Shown: positions 1 to 6,160 of the stretch, one piece after another
How positions within the stretch are numbered: the stretch's first letter is position 1
Layout: each line of letters opens with the position of its first letter
IMG/VR virus record: IMGVR_UViG_3300010354_000024
Location: 1-31,770 of that record
Source: a virus
Length of the DNA: 31,770 bases
Reading direction: 5' to 3' (one strand)
Notes under the pieces: model-generated
Databases searched by the model: none
What the model was told of the DNA's origin: nothing
The model's input: the letters and a program-made list of their open reading frames with translations, nothing else
Made by a program: the position numbers and the translations under genes

Positions 1-123
1 ATATCCCCACCCAAAATTGGTGGATATGCTGAAAAATCTAAAATAATTCATTCGTTTACTAAACATTTTGATACGTTCACTAAAAAAAGTGTCCTATCTT
101 TTTTGTTTTTACAAAATAAAATA
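1..123. repeat. Terminal direct repeat, left copy
   Basis: Bases 1-123 are identical to 31648-31770. The repeat holds the last codons of the endolysin (stop at 44-46) and the start of the early control region. The simplest reading is assembly overlap from a circular or circularly permuted genome; a true short terminal repeat is possible but cannot be told apart here. Confidence 0.95.
53..84 (+). promoter_or_regulatory. Tandem 11-bp operator-like repeats upstream of the first early gene
   Basis: CGTTTACTAAA (53-63) and CGTTCACTAAA (74-84) are near-identical copies in the same orientation, exactly 21 bp apart, about two helical turns. They lie just upstream of the promoter at 102-132. Spacing and position fit a site for a dimeric or tandem-binding regulator, viral or host. 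No binding protein is identified. Confidence 0.4.
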
Positions 124-132
124 TGATATTTG
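102..132 (+). promoter_or_regulatory. Bacteroidota-type promoter for the early operon
   Basis: TTTG at 102-105 and GATATTTG at 125-132 are separated by 19 bp, matching the known Bacteroidota consensus (-33 TTTG, -7 TAnnTTTG) with one mismatch. The next ATG is only 4 nt after the -7 box, so the message would start at or almost at the start codon (leaderless). Confidence 0.6.
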
Positions 133-136
133 AATC

Positions 137-343
137 ATGGAACACGGAAACAATATCACAATTCAAGTAGTTAACACTTTGACAAATGAGGTTTATGACG
201 CTACAATTTACCAAGAGCGTAAATCTTCGTATTTAGTTCATTTCAAAATTGGCTTATTGCCTTTTTCAAAAAGAACAGGCAAAATATTTGGCAAGTATAT
301 GGAAACAAATGAAATCTATCAATTACAAATCAAGGGTGCTTAA
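137..343 (+). CDS. Small early protein, unknown function
   Basis: A 68-residue protein that I do not recognise. It is rich in beta-type sequence (NITIQVVNTLTNEVYDATIY) with a basic middle, and has no signal peptide or membrane segment. It is the first gene after the early promoter and its ATG lies 4 nt from the -7 box. The stop codon sits in the loop of a perfect 8-bp hairpin (332-353). Position suggests an immediate-early host-takeover gene; that is inference only. Confidence 0.6.
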   Translation: MEHGNNITIQVVNTLTNEVYDATIYQERKSSYLVHFKIGLLPFSKRTGKIFGKYMETNEIYQLQIKGA

Positions 344-353
344 TTGCACCCTT
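332..353 (+). terminator. Hairpin around the stop codon of the first gene (weak terminator or attenuator)
   Basis: AAGGGTGC (332-339) pairs perfectly with GCACCCTT (346-353) around a 6-nt loop that contains the TAA stop. Only three Ts follow, so full termination is doubtful; partial attenuation or mRNA 3'-end protection is as likely. Confidence 0.35.
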
Positions 354-367
354 TAAATTAAACGAAT

Positions 368-595
368 ATGGAAACAACAATAAAAATATTATGCACGGCA
401 CAGGAAGCCTTTGCATTAATTGATTTACTACCAAAAGAATCATTTATTCAATTGGTACAGAACGATCCTACCTACGGGTGGAATGGTTCAGGAGATTTCT
501 ATGTGGTGTACATAGACAATTCAAACTATTATTTTTCGCATTCCCGATTATTCAATTTGGGTATGCAGGTTCAACAAAAGATTGCTAATAAGTAA
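368..595 (+). CDS. Small early protein, unknown function
   Basis: A 75-residue soluble acidic protein with no family I recognise. It has a hydrophobic N-terminal helix (residues 8-22) and an aromatic-rich centre (GDFYVVYIDNSNYYF). It follows the hairpin at 332-353 by 14 nt, so its transcription would depend on read-through of that structure. No membrane segment or Cys/His cluster is visible. Confidence 0.6.
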   Translation: METTIKILCTAQEAFALIDLLPKESFIQLVQNDPTYGWNGSGDFYVVYIDNSNYYFSHSRLFNLGMQVQQKIANK

Positions 596-605
596 AATAT
601 TGATT

Positions 606-827
606 ATGTTGCCAATAGAATTTTTAATACTATATCCTATGAGCCTCCCAGTTGCTTTTTTATTGAGCAAGTTATGGGCAAAGATTAGCCGCAAAAGATA
701 TGTAGATACGCCCGAAGCTACACCCTACGAGTTTGAGAAAGACAAACCAGTCAAGAATTACAACCAAGTGATGAACCACATCCATTGTGAAACCAAAAGA
801 ATGTATAGGGGAAAACTATTATCATGA
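606..827 (+). CDS. Small membrane-associated early protein
   Basis: About 73 residues from ATG 606; an in-frame TTG at 582 would add eight residues but overlap the previous gene. The N-terminus (about residues 2-24) is a hydrophobic segment followed by a basic cluster (KISRKR), as in a single-pass inner-membrane protein with a cytoplasmic tail. The tail is charged, with an MNHIHCE stretch. The ATGA overlap with the next gene suggests translational coupling. Function unknown. Confidence 0.55.
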   Translation: MLPIEFLILYPMSLPVAFLLSKLWAKISRKRYVDTPEATPYEFEKDKPVKNYNQVMNHIHCETKRMYRGKLLS

Positions 828-1075
828 AACTATACACAGAGGATCAAGTTGTAAATGCTTTACAAAAAGTATTTTTAGAATCAATAACATTTGAAGATGT
901 TAACGAGGTTGTTAGAAATTTAACACCCATTGAACTACCAAGTGAGGAGGAGATACGAGAAGAGAGATTATTACAATTTCCTGATTCTGAATATGCTAAC
1001 AGGGCAAATGATAGACTTGCCTTTTATTGTGGCGCAAAATTCGTAATAAACAAAATACAAGGAGGTAACAAATGA
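824..1075 (+). CDS. Early protein, unknown function
   Basis: An 83-residue acidic, mostly helical protein containing SEEEIREERLL. No recognisable domain. The start overlaps the previous stop as ATGA and the stop overlaps the next start in the same way, so it sits in the middle of a coupled run of small genes. Confidence 0.6.
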   Translation: MKLYTEDQVVNALQKVFLESITFEDVNEVVRNLTPIELPSEEEIREERLLQFPDSEYANRANDRLAFYCGAKFVINKIQGGNK

Positions 1076-1260
1076 TACGTTACGAGAAAAAAGATTCCCT
1101 ACAATGGAAAATGGAATGGTTGGAGAATATCAGGGAGTATGTCTATGTAATAACCGATGGTGGATATTCTGAAAAGTATATGATATACGATTGGAGTTTA
1201 CACGATGCGATTAAAGATTTTAAAACTAAATTAAAAGTAAAATATGCAGTTAAGTATTGA
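1072..1260 (+). CDS. Early protein, unknown function
   Basis: A 62-residue protein rich in Trp, Tyr and Lys, possibly a small alpha/beta fold. Overlaps the previous gene by ATGA. The next gene starts inside its last 17 nt. No family recognised. Confidence 0.55.
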   Translation: MIRYEKKDSLQWKMEWLENIREYVYVITDGGYSEKYMIYDWSLHDAIKDFKTKLKVKYAVKY

Positions 1261-1444
1261 TAGGGCAATGGGATTGCCAAAGGGAACATCCATCATTTAT
1301 ACGCACTTGGATACAAACGATAGCGAGGAAATGAAATGGGTGGGAATGGACTTTTCACCTACTGGATTAATTCGTGGAATTGTAGAGGATGAAGATGGTA
1401 ACCATTGGTGGGGTTATCTTACACAATTTCATACATTTGATTGA
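1244..1444 (+). CDS. Early protein, unknown function
   Basis: A 66-residue acidic protein whose C-terminus contains GIVEDEDGNHWWGYL, a beta-hairpin-like aromatic stretch. It overlaps the previous gene by 17 nt in another frame and is the last gene before the internal promoter at 1451-1482. Function unknown. Confidence 0.55.
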   Translation: MQLSIDRAMGLPKGTSIIYTHLDTNDSEEMKWVGMDFSPTGLIRGIVEDEDGNHWWGYLTQFHTFD

Positions 1445-1450
1445 TATAAT

Positions 1451-1482
1451 TTTGTATATTCTAAAAATAAAAAGTATATTTG
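1451..1482 (+). promoter_or_regulatory. Strong Bacteroidota-type promoter
   Basis: TTTG at 1451-1454 and a perfect TATATTTG at 1475-1482 are separated by 20 bp, the best match to the Bacteroidota consensus in the window. The ATG at 1491 is 8 nt after the -7 box, so the transcript is probably leaderless or nearly so. It would drive the SSB-like gene and the genes after it. Confidence 0.7.
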
Positions 1483-1490
1483 TAAACGAT

Positions 1491-1709
1491 ATGATTGACA
1501 CGGATTCGGCATTAAGAGAGATATTTACCAAGTACACCAATACTGAATTGGAGGTGTTGATGGGTGAGAATTATTACACCATTGCAACTTGGAAGTTTAA
1601 ATTCAAGAAACACGAATTATCAATTGAAAAAAAAATAGAGATCCTTACCAAGCTGAATTACAGGGTATGGACAAATTTAACATGGCAAAAACCAATTAAT
1701 TCAAAATAA
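1491..1709 (+). CDS. Small protein at the head of the SSB operon
   Basis: 72 residues from ATG 1491. The same frame is open upstream to 1389, but that region carries the promoter at 1451-1482, so 1491 is the better start. Charged and helical; no family recognised. A run of nine A (1627-1635) lies in its coding sequence and could be slippery, but nothing supports a second product. Ends 1 nt before the SSB-like gene. Confidence 0.55.
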   Translation: MIDTDSALREIFTKYTNTELEVLMGENYYTIATWKFKFKKHELSIEKKIEILTKLNYRVWTNLTWQKPINSK

Positions 1710-1710
1710 A

Positions 1711-2199
1711 ATGGAAACAATTAAATCAGCAAAAGTTACCCAAGTTAGTGGTAACGGCAAATGGGATTCACAACAGTATGGCACATTCTACAAGTTTGAG
1801 ATTGTATTCGACAATGGGGATAGTGGACAATATATGTCCAAAGAACCCGAGCAAAACAAATTCAAGGTAGGGGATGAGGCATCTTACACCATCACCAGTA
1901 AGGATGTAAACGGCAAATTGTACTACACAATTAAACCTGCAATGAACCAACAGGGCAAAGGTGGATGGAAACCACAGGCAGCCGACCCCGAAAAGGAAGC
2001 TCGTATCTCACGGATGAGTGTGTTAAAGGTTGCAACGGATATTTACATCAACCACGGCAAGATGGAGATTAATGAGATTATACCATTAGCACAATTATTT
2101 GAAAAGTGGGTAATGACTGGTGTTAATCCAACAAGTAAAACCGAACCAAAGAAATCGGAAACAGAACACCCATTGTTTAACGATGAACCCCCATTCTAA
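1711..2199 (+). CDS. Probable single-stranded DNA-binding protein
   Basis: 162 residues. The N-terminal half (about 1-75) alternates beta strands and aromatic residues as an OB fold does. The middle is Gln/Gly/Lys-rich, followed by a helical segment, and the protein ends in an acidic, aromatic tip, PLFNDEPPF. That tip resembles the DDDIPF-type tail with which bacterial and phage SSBs recruit partners. It would protect ssDNA during replication and recombination. Placement ahead of the replication genes fits. I infer SSB from the tail and layout; the OB fold is not proven by motif. Confidence 0.6.
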   Translation: METIKSAKVTQVSGNGKWDSQQYGTFYKFEIVFDNGDSGQYMSKEPEQNKFKVGDEASYTITSKDVNGKLYYTIKPAMNQQGKGGWKPQAADPEKEARISRMSVLKVATDIYINHGKMEINEIIPLAQLFEKWVMTGVNPTSKTEPKKSETEHPLFNDEPPF

Positions 2200-2201
2200 C
2201 C

Positions 2202-2609
2202 ATGAGCAACAATATAATTGAAACAATCAACACAACCCTGTATAATGCGATACAGGGCAATATCTCACCATTTGATACATACATAGACCTAAAAGAGGTA
2301 GAAAATGCCTTAAATGATGCTATAAATGCGTTAAAAGAGGCGGCAATGGATGAGGCAATCAGATACAATGGACAACAACACCGTGGGTATGAAATTAAGG
2401 TAGGTAGTGTTGGAGGTCGGTATTCCTATGACCACATCCCTGAATACATCCAATTAAAAGAACAATTAAAAGAGATGGAGGGTAATTATCAGGATGCGTT
2501 TAAACAATACGAAAAGGGATTGCAGATTGTAACCGATGATGGTGAATTAATGCCAGTTGCCAACTATAAACCTAATGCAGTAAGTATCCAATTGAAGAAA
2601 AAGTTATGA
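2202..2609 (+). CDS. Conserved phage protein of unknown function
   Basis: 135 residues, helical, with a central GGRYSYDHIPEYIQLKEQLK element. It resembles the small replication-region proteins of Bacteroidota phages that carry a W/YDYS...L..QL..K pattern. Probably a coiled-coil protein acting with the SSB-like protein just upstream; function unknown. Ends in an ATGA overlap with the next gene. Confidence 0.6.
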   Translation: MSNNIIETINTTLYNAIQGNISPFDTYIDLKEVENALNDAINALKEAAMDEAIRYNGQQHRGYEIKVGSVGGRYSYDHIPEYIQLKEQLKEMEGNYQDAFKQYEKGLQIVTDDGELMPVANYKPNAVSIQLKKKL

Positions 2610-2938
2610 AAAATATAATTGATCCAAAAGAAATTCATTTGATATCAGAGGGTATGTTATTAAGCATATTAGCATTAAATGAAAACGAGAATGATTCAAT
2701 GAGTGTATCTATACCAATATTAACTTTAATTGATATTTTTAAACGATATGAAGCGGAGGAAACAAGAAAAGTTAATCATTGGTGTAAACGAGAAGATTTG
2801 TTGGAATGGGAATTATCGCATTTGCGTGAATTGATACCAAGTGAATCAAAAGATAATGGTAAAAAAATGACAAGCTTTATGCAATTTAAGGAAATGAAAT
2901 TAGCGGAAAGGAATGCAAAGAAGTTAAACAATGATTGA
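2606..2938 (+). CDS. Protein of unknown function
   Basis: 110 residues, highly charged and helical, with no family recognised and no Cys cluster or membrane segment. ATGA-coupled to the previous gene. Last gene before the 350-bp non-coding control region. Confidence 0.55.
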   Translation: MKNIIDPKEIHLISEGMLLSILALNENENDSMSVSIPILTLIDIFKRYEAEETRKVNHWCKREDLLEWELSHLRELIPSESKDNGKKMTSFMQFKEMKLAERNAKKLNND

Positions 2939-2969
2939 AAAATGCATTTAGTCAAAATGATAAAATGGT

Positions 2970-3030
2970 AAAAAAATAGGGGGTTATTACACCCCCTATA
3001 AATCTATGAACGGATAATTTTGAAAACAAT
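2970..3030 (-). ncRNA. Candidate minus-strand small RNA 2 with its own terminator
   Basis: On the minus strand a perfect TATATTTG -7 box (complement of 3036-3043) is followed about 40 nt later by a perfect 9-bp hairpin, ATAGGGGGT / ACCCCCTAT (2976-2984 with 2991-2999), and then a run of Ts (complement of the A-run at 2970-2976). On the + strand there is no T-tract after the hairpin, so it reads as a terminator only leftward. TTTTTG lies 15 bp upstream of the -7 box, shorter than the usual 19-21. Expected RNA about 60 nt. Confidence 0.4.
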
Positions 3031-3055
3031 CGGCACAAATATAATGAATTTCTAT

Positions 3056-3155
3056 AAACAAAAACAGCCCCGTAAGGAGCTGCAATTTGTAACGGCATCA
3101 GTCAGTCCGTTTGATAATTTTTGTTTACATTTTAGAAGGATGTGTTTAACGACTG
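3056..3155 (-). ncRNA. Candidate minus-strand small RNA 1 with its own terminator
   Basis: On the minus strand TATATTTG (complement of 3161-3168) precedes about 100 nt that end in hairpin CAGCTCC-TTAC-GGGGCTG (complement of 3082-3065) followed by TTTTTGTTT. Read leftward, all seven stem positions pair (one U-G wobble); read rightward there is a C-A mismatch and no T-tract, so the leftward RNA is favoured. The body holds an AACGG...CCGTT hairpin (3091-3111) whose loop contains CUGAC. No -33 box is evident. No ORF fits. Confidence 0.4.
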
Positions 3156-3180
3156 CGGTACAAATATAAAATTATTTTCG

Positions 3181-3285
3181 TATATTCGTATTGCTAACAA
3201 CAACGGAGGTCAGGCCGTTAAGTTTAAAGATTTTGCCCTATATGGGTATTAAGGCTGACCACTTAATACTTGTATAGGGTTTTTT
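3181..3285 (+). promoter_or_regulatory. Leader of the replication initiator with intrinsic terminator/attenuator
   Basis: TATATTCG (3181-3188) is a one-mismatch -7 box. Hairpin AACGG/CCGTT (3202-3206, 3215-3219) carries loop AGGTCAGG. Then a long stem, CCCTATA...GTATTAAG (3236-3242, 3246-3253) with CTTAATAC...TATAGGG (3262-3269, 3273-3279), is followed by TTTTTT (3280-3285): a canonical terminator 4 nt before the ATG at 3290. The terminator loop GCTGACCA is complementary to the upstream loop GGTCAG, so a loop-loop contact or pseudoknot could form. A terminator this close to a start codon implies conditional read-through. Confidence 0.6.
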
Positions 3286-3289
3286 ATTT

Positions 3290-4036
3290 ATGGAAGAAAC
3301 AAACTATTTTGTAATATTTCCAACCGAGTTGTTGGAAGTATTAACACCCCGACAAGCAATATTAATTGGGATTATCACAGGTATGGCGAAAAAACAAGGT
3401 TACGCATACCCAAGCAACCAAACATTATCAAACCTATTGAACGTGAGTATTGATTGTATTAAACGTGATTTAGCGGAATTGGAGGAAAAGAAACACATTT
3501 ATCGTGAAATTATTAGAAATGATAAACAGGAAGTAATACAACGCAGAATTTACCCTACGCATTTAAAACGCACCGAGGTGGGTGCAGAAATACCCCGAGG
3601 GGTGGGTGCAAATTTACACGGAGGGTCGGTGCAAAAATCCGCCATAGATAATAATAATAGTTATAATAATAAATTAGATAAAGATAATTATATAACTATC
3701 GCAGGGCGATTGTATGATAGGGATGAACTTTTTGAACTATGTTGGAAAGCATATCCAAGAAAAGAGGGAAAGGCCGCAGCACGGAAAACGTGGGGGAAAT
3801 TGAAAGTGGAGGATATCCAGTTAATACAAAAGCATCTACCATTATTTAAAAAAGAAAGTTCCGCAAAAGAAAAAAGATACATCCCACATTTTTCAACCTA
3901 CCTAAACCAACGCAGATTTGAGGATGAGGTAGAACCATCCAATATGGGCGGCATCCTAATGGATAAAATAAACAAGCTTACTAATGAAATCGGTCATTCA
4001 CTAAATAACACTTTACAAATCATTACAAATCAATAA
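3290..4036 (+). CDS. Replication initiator / replisome organizer-like protein
   Basis: 248 residues. Residues about 15-75 look like a winged-helix DNA-binding domain (GYAYPSNQTLSNLLNVSIDC then a recognition helix). An Asn/Asp-rich linker follows, then a C-terminal domain (about 145-210) with FELCWKAYPRKEGKAAARK and YIPHFSTYLNQRRFEDE, the pattern of gpO/DnaD-like phage replication proteins. These bind the origin and recruit the helicase or its loader. The gene starts 4 nt after a strong terminator, so expression should be controlled by read-through. The non-coding region upstream is also a candidate origin. Confidence 0.7.
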   Translation: MEETNYFVIFPTELLEVLTPRQAILIGIITGMAKKQGYAYPSNQTLSNLLNVSIDCIKRDLAELEEKKHIYREIIRNDKQEVIQRRIYPTHLKRTEVGAEIPRGVGANLHGGSVQKSAIDNNNSYNNKLDKDNYITIAGRLYDRDELFELCWKAYPRKEGKAAARKTWGKLKVEDIQLIQKHLPLFKKESSAKEKRYIPHFSTYLNQRRFEDEVEPSNMGGILMDKINKLTNEIGHSLNNTLQIITNQ

Positions 4037-4042
4037 TATTTG
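4035..4042 (+). promoter_or_regulatory. Weak -7 box directly before the next gene
   Basis: AATATTTG lies 4 nt before ATG 4047 and overlaps the stop of the initiator gene. The string ATATTTGAAnnATG here is the same as at 126-139 and 12667-12680. No clear -33 box is seen 19-21 bp upstream. Confidence 0.3.
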
Positions 4043-4046
4043 AACC

Positions 4047-4718
4047 ATGTTTATAAAAGACATAACCCCCGAGATGCTCGATTTGCACATTACTAAATTT
4101 TGTGCATTAACTGGAATGGAGTACATCGACCTAACATCAATGATTTACCCAATGGTATTGGAGAAATATGGCAAGTATGATGCGGCAATATTTCCGAACG
4201 CATTTAAAGAATTTGTAATATCAGGTCGCAAAGCCCCATCAAAGTTTGCATTTAACTTTATTTGTGGCGTTCTAAACGAATATATACAGGATAACCATAC
4301 CAAGATACCACGGGTGGAAAATAAACGTGAATACACCCCAAAACTGCCATCCCCCGATGAAATGGAAAAGATATTCCAAAATAACTTTTCACGGTGTACT
4401 ACAACTTGGATAAATGTATGGTATAGCCAAAAGATGGAAATGTTATCATTGATGGTAATGAACATTGTTTTTAAGGGATTGGTAGAACGTGGATTGGTAG
4501 AGGATAATTTTGATCAAGGCGAAGTGTACCAAATGATGGATTGGGTATCTAATTACGAACAAAAATACATCCAGCACCTGAAAGGTTTGAATCGCAACCC
4601 ATACGCCAAAACAATATATGAAACATTGACTTTGGTTGCCGATAAGAACAAACAGGATAAGACATTAGAGGGAGCGGCTAAATTTGCAATATACATAAAC
4701 ACAAAAAACAATATTTAA
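4047..4718 (+). CDS. Replication-region protein of unknown function
   Basis: 223 residues, helical throughout, no motif I can name. A central segment, RVENKREYTPKLPSPDEM, looks like a linker between two helical halves. The position right after the initiator suggests a helicase loader or replication accessory, but no Walker motifs are present, so this is inference from context only. Confidence 0.55.
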   Translation: MFIKDITPEMLDLHITKFCALTGMEYIDLTSMIYPMVLEKYGKYDAAIFPNAFKEFVISGRKAPSKFAFNFICGVLNEYIQDNHTKIPRVENKREYTPKLPSPDEMEKIFQNNFSRCTTTWINVWYSQKMEMLSLMVMNIVFKGLVERGLVEDNFDQGEVYQMMDWVSNYEQKYIQHLKGLNRNPYAKTIYETLTLVADKNKQDKTLEGAAKFAIYINTKNNI

Positions 4719-4723
4719 TCGAT

Positions 4724-5059
4724 ATGTTAAAAGTAGAAACAATCACATCAAGTTACTTTTCACCACGAGTGGTCGACAAGGTAAGAGACATTTTAACCCG
4801 ATTCCCTGAAACACGGGATTCCAACAATCAATTATTGGCAAAGTATTTTCATTTCTATTGCCCCGAACCCGTGCAGTACATTACAGGTGAGGAATTTTTA
4901 AACCATCTTGCCGCTGGTAACTTGGGTAAATTGGAGGTAATTACACGGGCATCACGAAAGTTACAACAGGATTACCCTGAATTGCGTGGGTATCTATGGG
5001 AAAAACGCCAACGGAAGGAAACGGAAGTTAGGGATGAAGTAAGAACATGGGAGGTATAA
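4724..5059 (+). CDS. Conserved phage protein of unknown function
   Basis: 111 residues. VRDILTRFPETRDSNNQLLA followed later by ASRKLQQDYPELRGYLWEKR is a pattern I recall from small replication-region proteins of many phages, where it is annotated without function. The basic helical C-terminus could contact nucleic acid. Confidence 0.6.
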   Translation: MLKVETITSSYFSPRVVDKVRDILTRFPETRDSNNQLLAKYFHFYCPEPVQYITGEEFLNHLAAGNLGKLEVITRASRKLQQDYPELRGYLWEKRQRKETEVRDEVRTWEV

Positions 5060-5061
5060 CA

Positions 5062-5301
5062 ATGACTGCAATACACACATTAATTGATTGGGTTCAGGAA
5101 ATACAATCGTGTTCGCCTGAATCAACTTGTTTTATTGATGCACAGGAAATTATTGACCACGCCAACAGGTATGCAATGGATGATGAAATGCAGGTGATTA
5201 AGTACCTTGGTATTTTAACCGATATTATCAATGCACATCCCGAAATTACACGGGAGGAAATATTGTATGAGATAAACAGAATTAAGGAGATTTTATTATG
5301 A
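5062..5301 (+). CDS. Small helical protein, unknown function
   Basis: 79 residues from ATG 5062. The frame is open back to 5047, but that would overlap the previous gene for no gain. Acidic and helical. Ends in an ATGA overlap with the next small gene. Function unknown. Confidence 0.5.
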   Translation: MTAIHTLIDWVQEIQSCSPESTCFIDAQEIIDHANRYAMDDEMQVIKYLGILTDIINAHPEITREEILYEINRIKEILL

Positions 5302-5462
5302 AAATAATCGTTAAACACAAAAACACGGAAGTTGTCATCGAGGATGGCGAAACAAAAACCGACACTAATTCCAATCTAATCTATTACAATCAAAAGTATC
5401 TATTAGAATTATTGGACAAGATTTTTAAACACATTAAAGAATTGAACAATGACAATCCTTAA
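5298..5462 (+). CDS. Short protein, unknown function
   Basis: 54 residues beginning MKIIVKHKNTEVVIEDGE, with a beta-type N-terminus and a helical C-terminus (YLLELLDKIFKHIKELN). ATGA-coupled to the gene before, and overlaps the next gene by 14 nt. The tight coupling on both sides is the main reason for calling so short a gene. Confidence 0.5.
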   Translation: MKIIVKHKNTEVVIEDGETKTDTNSNLIYYNQKYLLELLDKIFKHIKELNNDNP

Positions 5463-5574
5463 ATTTATGTTGGACTACCTCTTAATTTTTGTACTGGGTG
5501 GGTTTGTTGTATTCGTATTCCTGTACCTACTAATTGATTTAATTAGAAGCTTGGTTAGATATTACAAAAAATGA
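5449..5574 (+). CDS. Short single-pass membrane peptide
   Basis: 41 residues. Residues about 8-30 are strongly hydrophobic (DYLLIFVLGGFVVFVFLYLL) and are followed by a basic tail ending RYYKK, as expected for a membrane peptide with its C-terminus in the cytoplasm. Start overlaps the gene before by 14 nt and the stop overlaps the nuclease start as ATGA. Could modify the host envelope or exclude other phages; unproven. Confidence 0.5.
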   Translation: MTILKFMLDYLLIFVLGGFVVFVFLYLLIDLIRSLVRYYKK

Positions 5575-5912
5575 GGCATTTAGAATCTTCCCTCCAAATT
5601 CATTGTGTTAAGTGGTTTAGGTACGAACACCCTGATATGATATTGTTTTCAATTCCTAATGGTGGTAAGCGTTCAGCAATAACCGCTAAAATAATGAAAG
5701 CGGAGGGGCAGATGTCAGGTGTAGCCGATTTATTCCTAATGTACCCACATCACGGATTCCATGGATTATGGATTGAGATGAAAACGGATAAGGGCAAACA
5801 ATCGGATAACCAAAAGTATTTCCAACAGAAAGCGGAGTTCTTTGGGTATAAATACACCATTGCACATTCGTTTGATGAATTTATGAAAATAGTAACAGAA
5901 TATTTAAAATGA
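5571..5912 (+). CDS. VRR-NUC-type nuclease
   Basis: 113 residues, the usual length for stand-alone phage VRR-NUC proteins. The PD-(D/E)xK core is visible: GVADLFL with Asp53, WIEMKT with Glu69 and Lys71, and Gln81 in the following helix. N-terminal FSIPNGGKRS is typical of the family. It probably cuts branched or flap DNA during replication or repair. ATGA overlaps on both sides couple it to the membrane peptide and to the methyltransferase. Confidence 0.85.
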   Translation: MRHLESSLQIHCVKWFRYEHPDMILFSIPNGGKRSAITAKIMKAEGQMSGVADLFLMYPHHGFHGLWIEMKTDKGKQSDNQKYFQQKAEFFGYKYTIAHSFDEFMKIVTEYLK

Positions 5913-6160
5913 TACATTTTTCACTATTTAGTGGCTTGGGAGGCTTCGATCTTGCCGCAGAATGGATGGGATGGAAGAATTATGTGAGTTGTGAAATAAA
6001 TCCGTTTGCCAATAAAATATTAGAATATCATTTTCCTGATGCCTATCATCATACAGATATAACAACTTTAACTTATGACACAATTAACACTGAACTTACA
6101 AGGAGATTTGGAAGCCACTGGAGGAACGATGATATCATCCTCACAGGTGGCTTCCCGTAA
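5909..6160 (+). CDS. DNA C5-cytosine methyltransferase, N-terminal part (stops in motif IV)
   Basis: 83 residues with SAM-binding motif I (FSGLGGFDLA, residues 7-16) and a CEINPFA acidic motif. The frame ends at GGFP, the first half of catalytic motif IV (GGFPCQPFS), because TAA-CTA follows. After these two codons the same frame continues at once with CQPFSLAGKRKG. The enzyme would transfer methyl from SAM to cytosine C5 and protect phage DNA. As written, this fragment lacks the catalytic Cys and should be inactive unless the stop is read through. Start is ATGA-coupled to the nuclease. Confidence 0.85.
   Translation: MIHFSLFSGLGGFDLAAEWMGWKNYVSCEINPFANKILEYHFPDAYHHTDITTLTYDTINTELTRRFGSHWRNDDIILTGGFP

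Noticed and set aside
1627-1635. A9 tract in a small early gene as a frameshift site
   Set aside because: Both continuations end within about 10 bases of each other and neither has recognisable sequence, so a functional second product is not supported.
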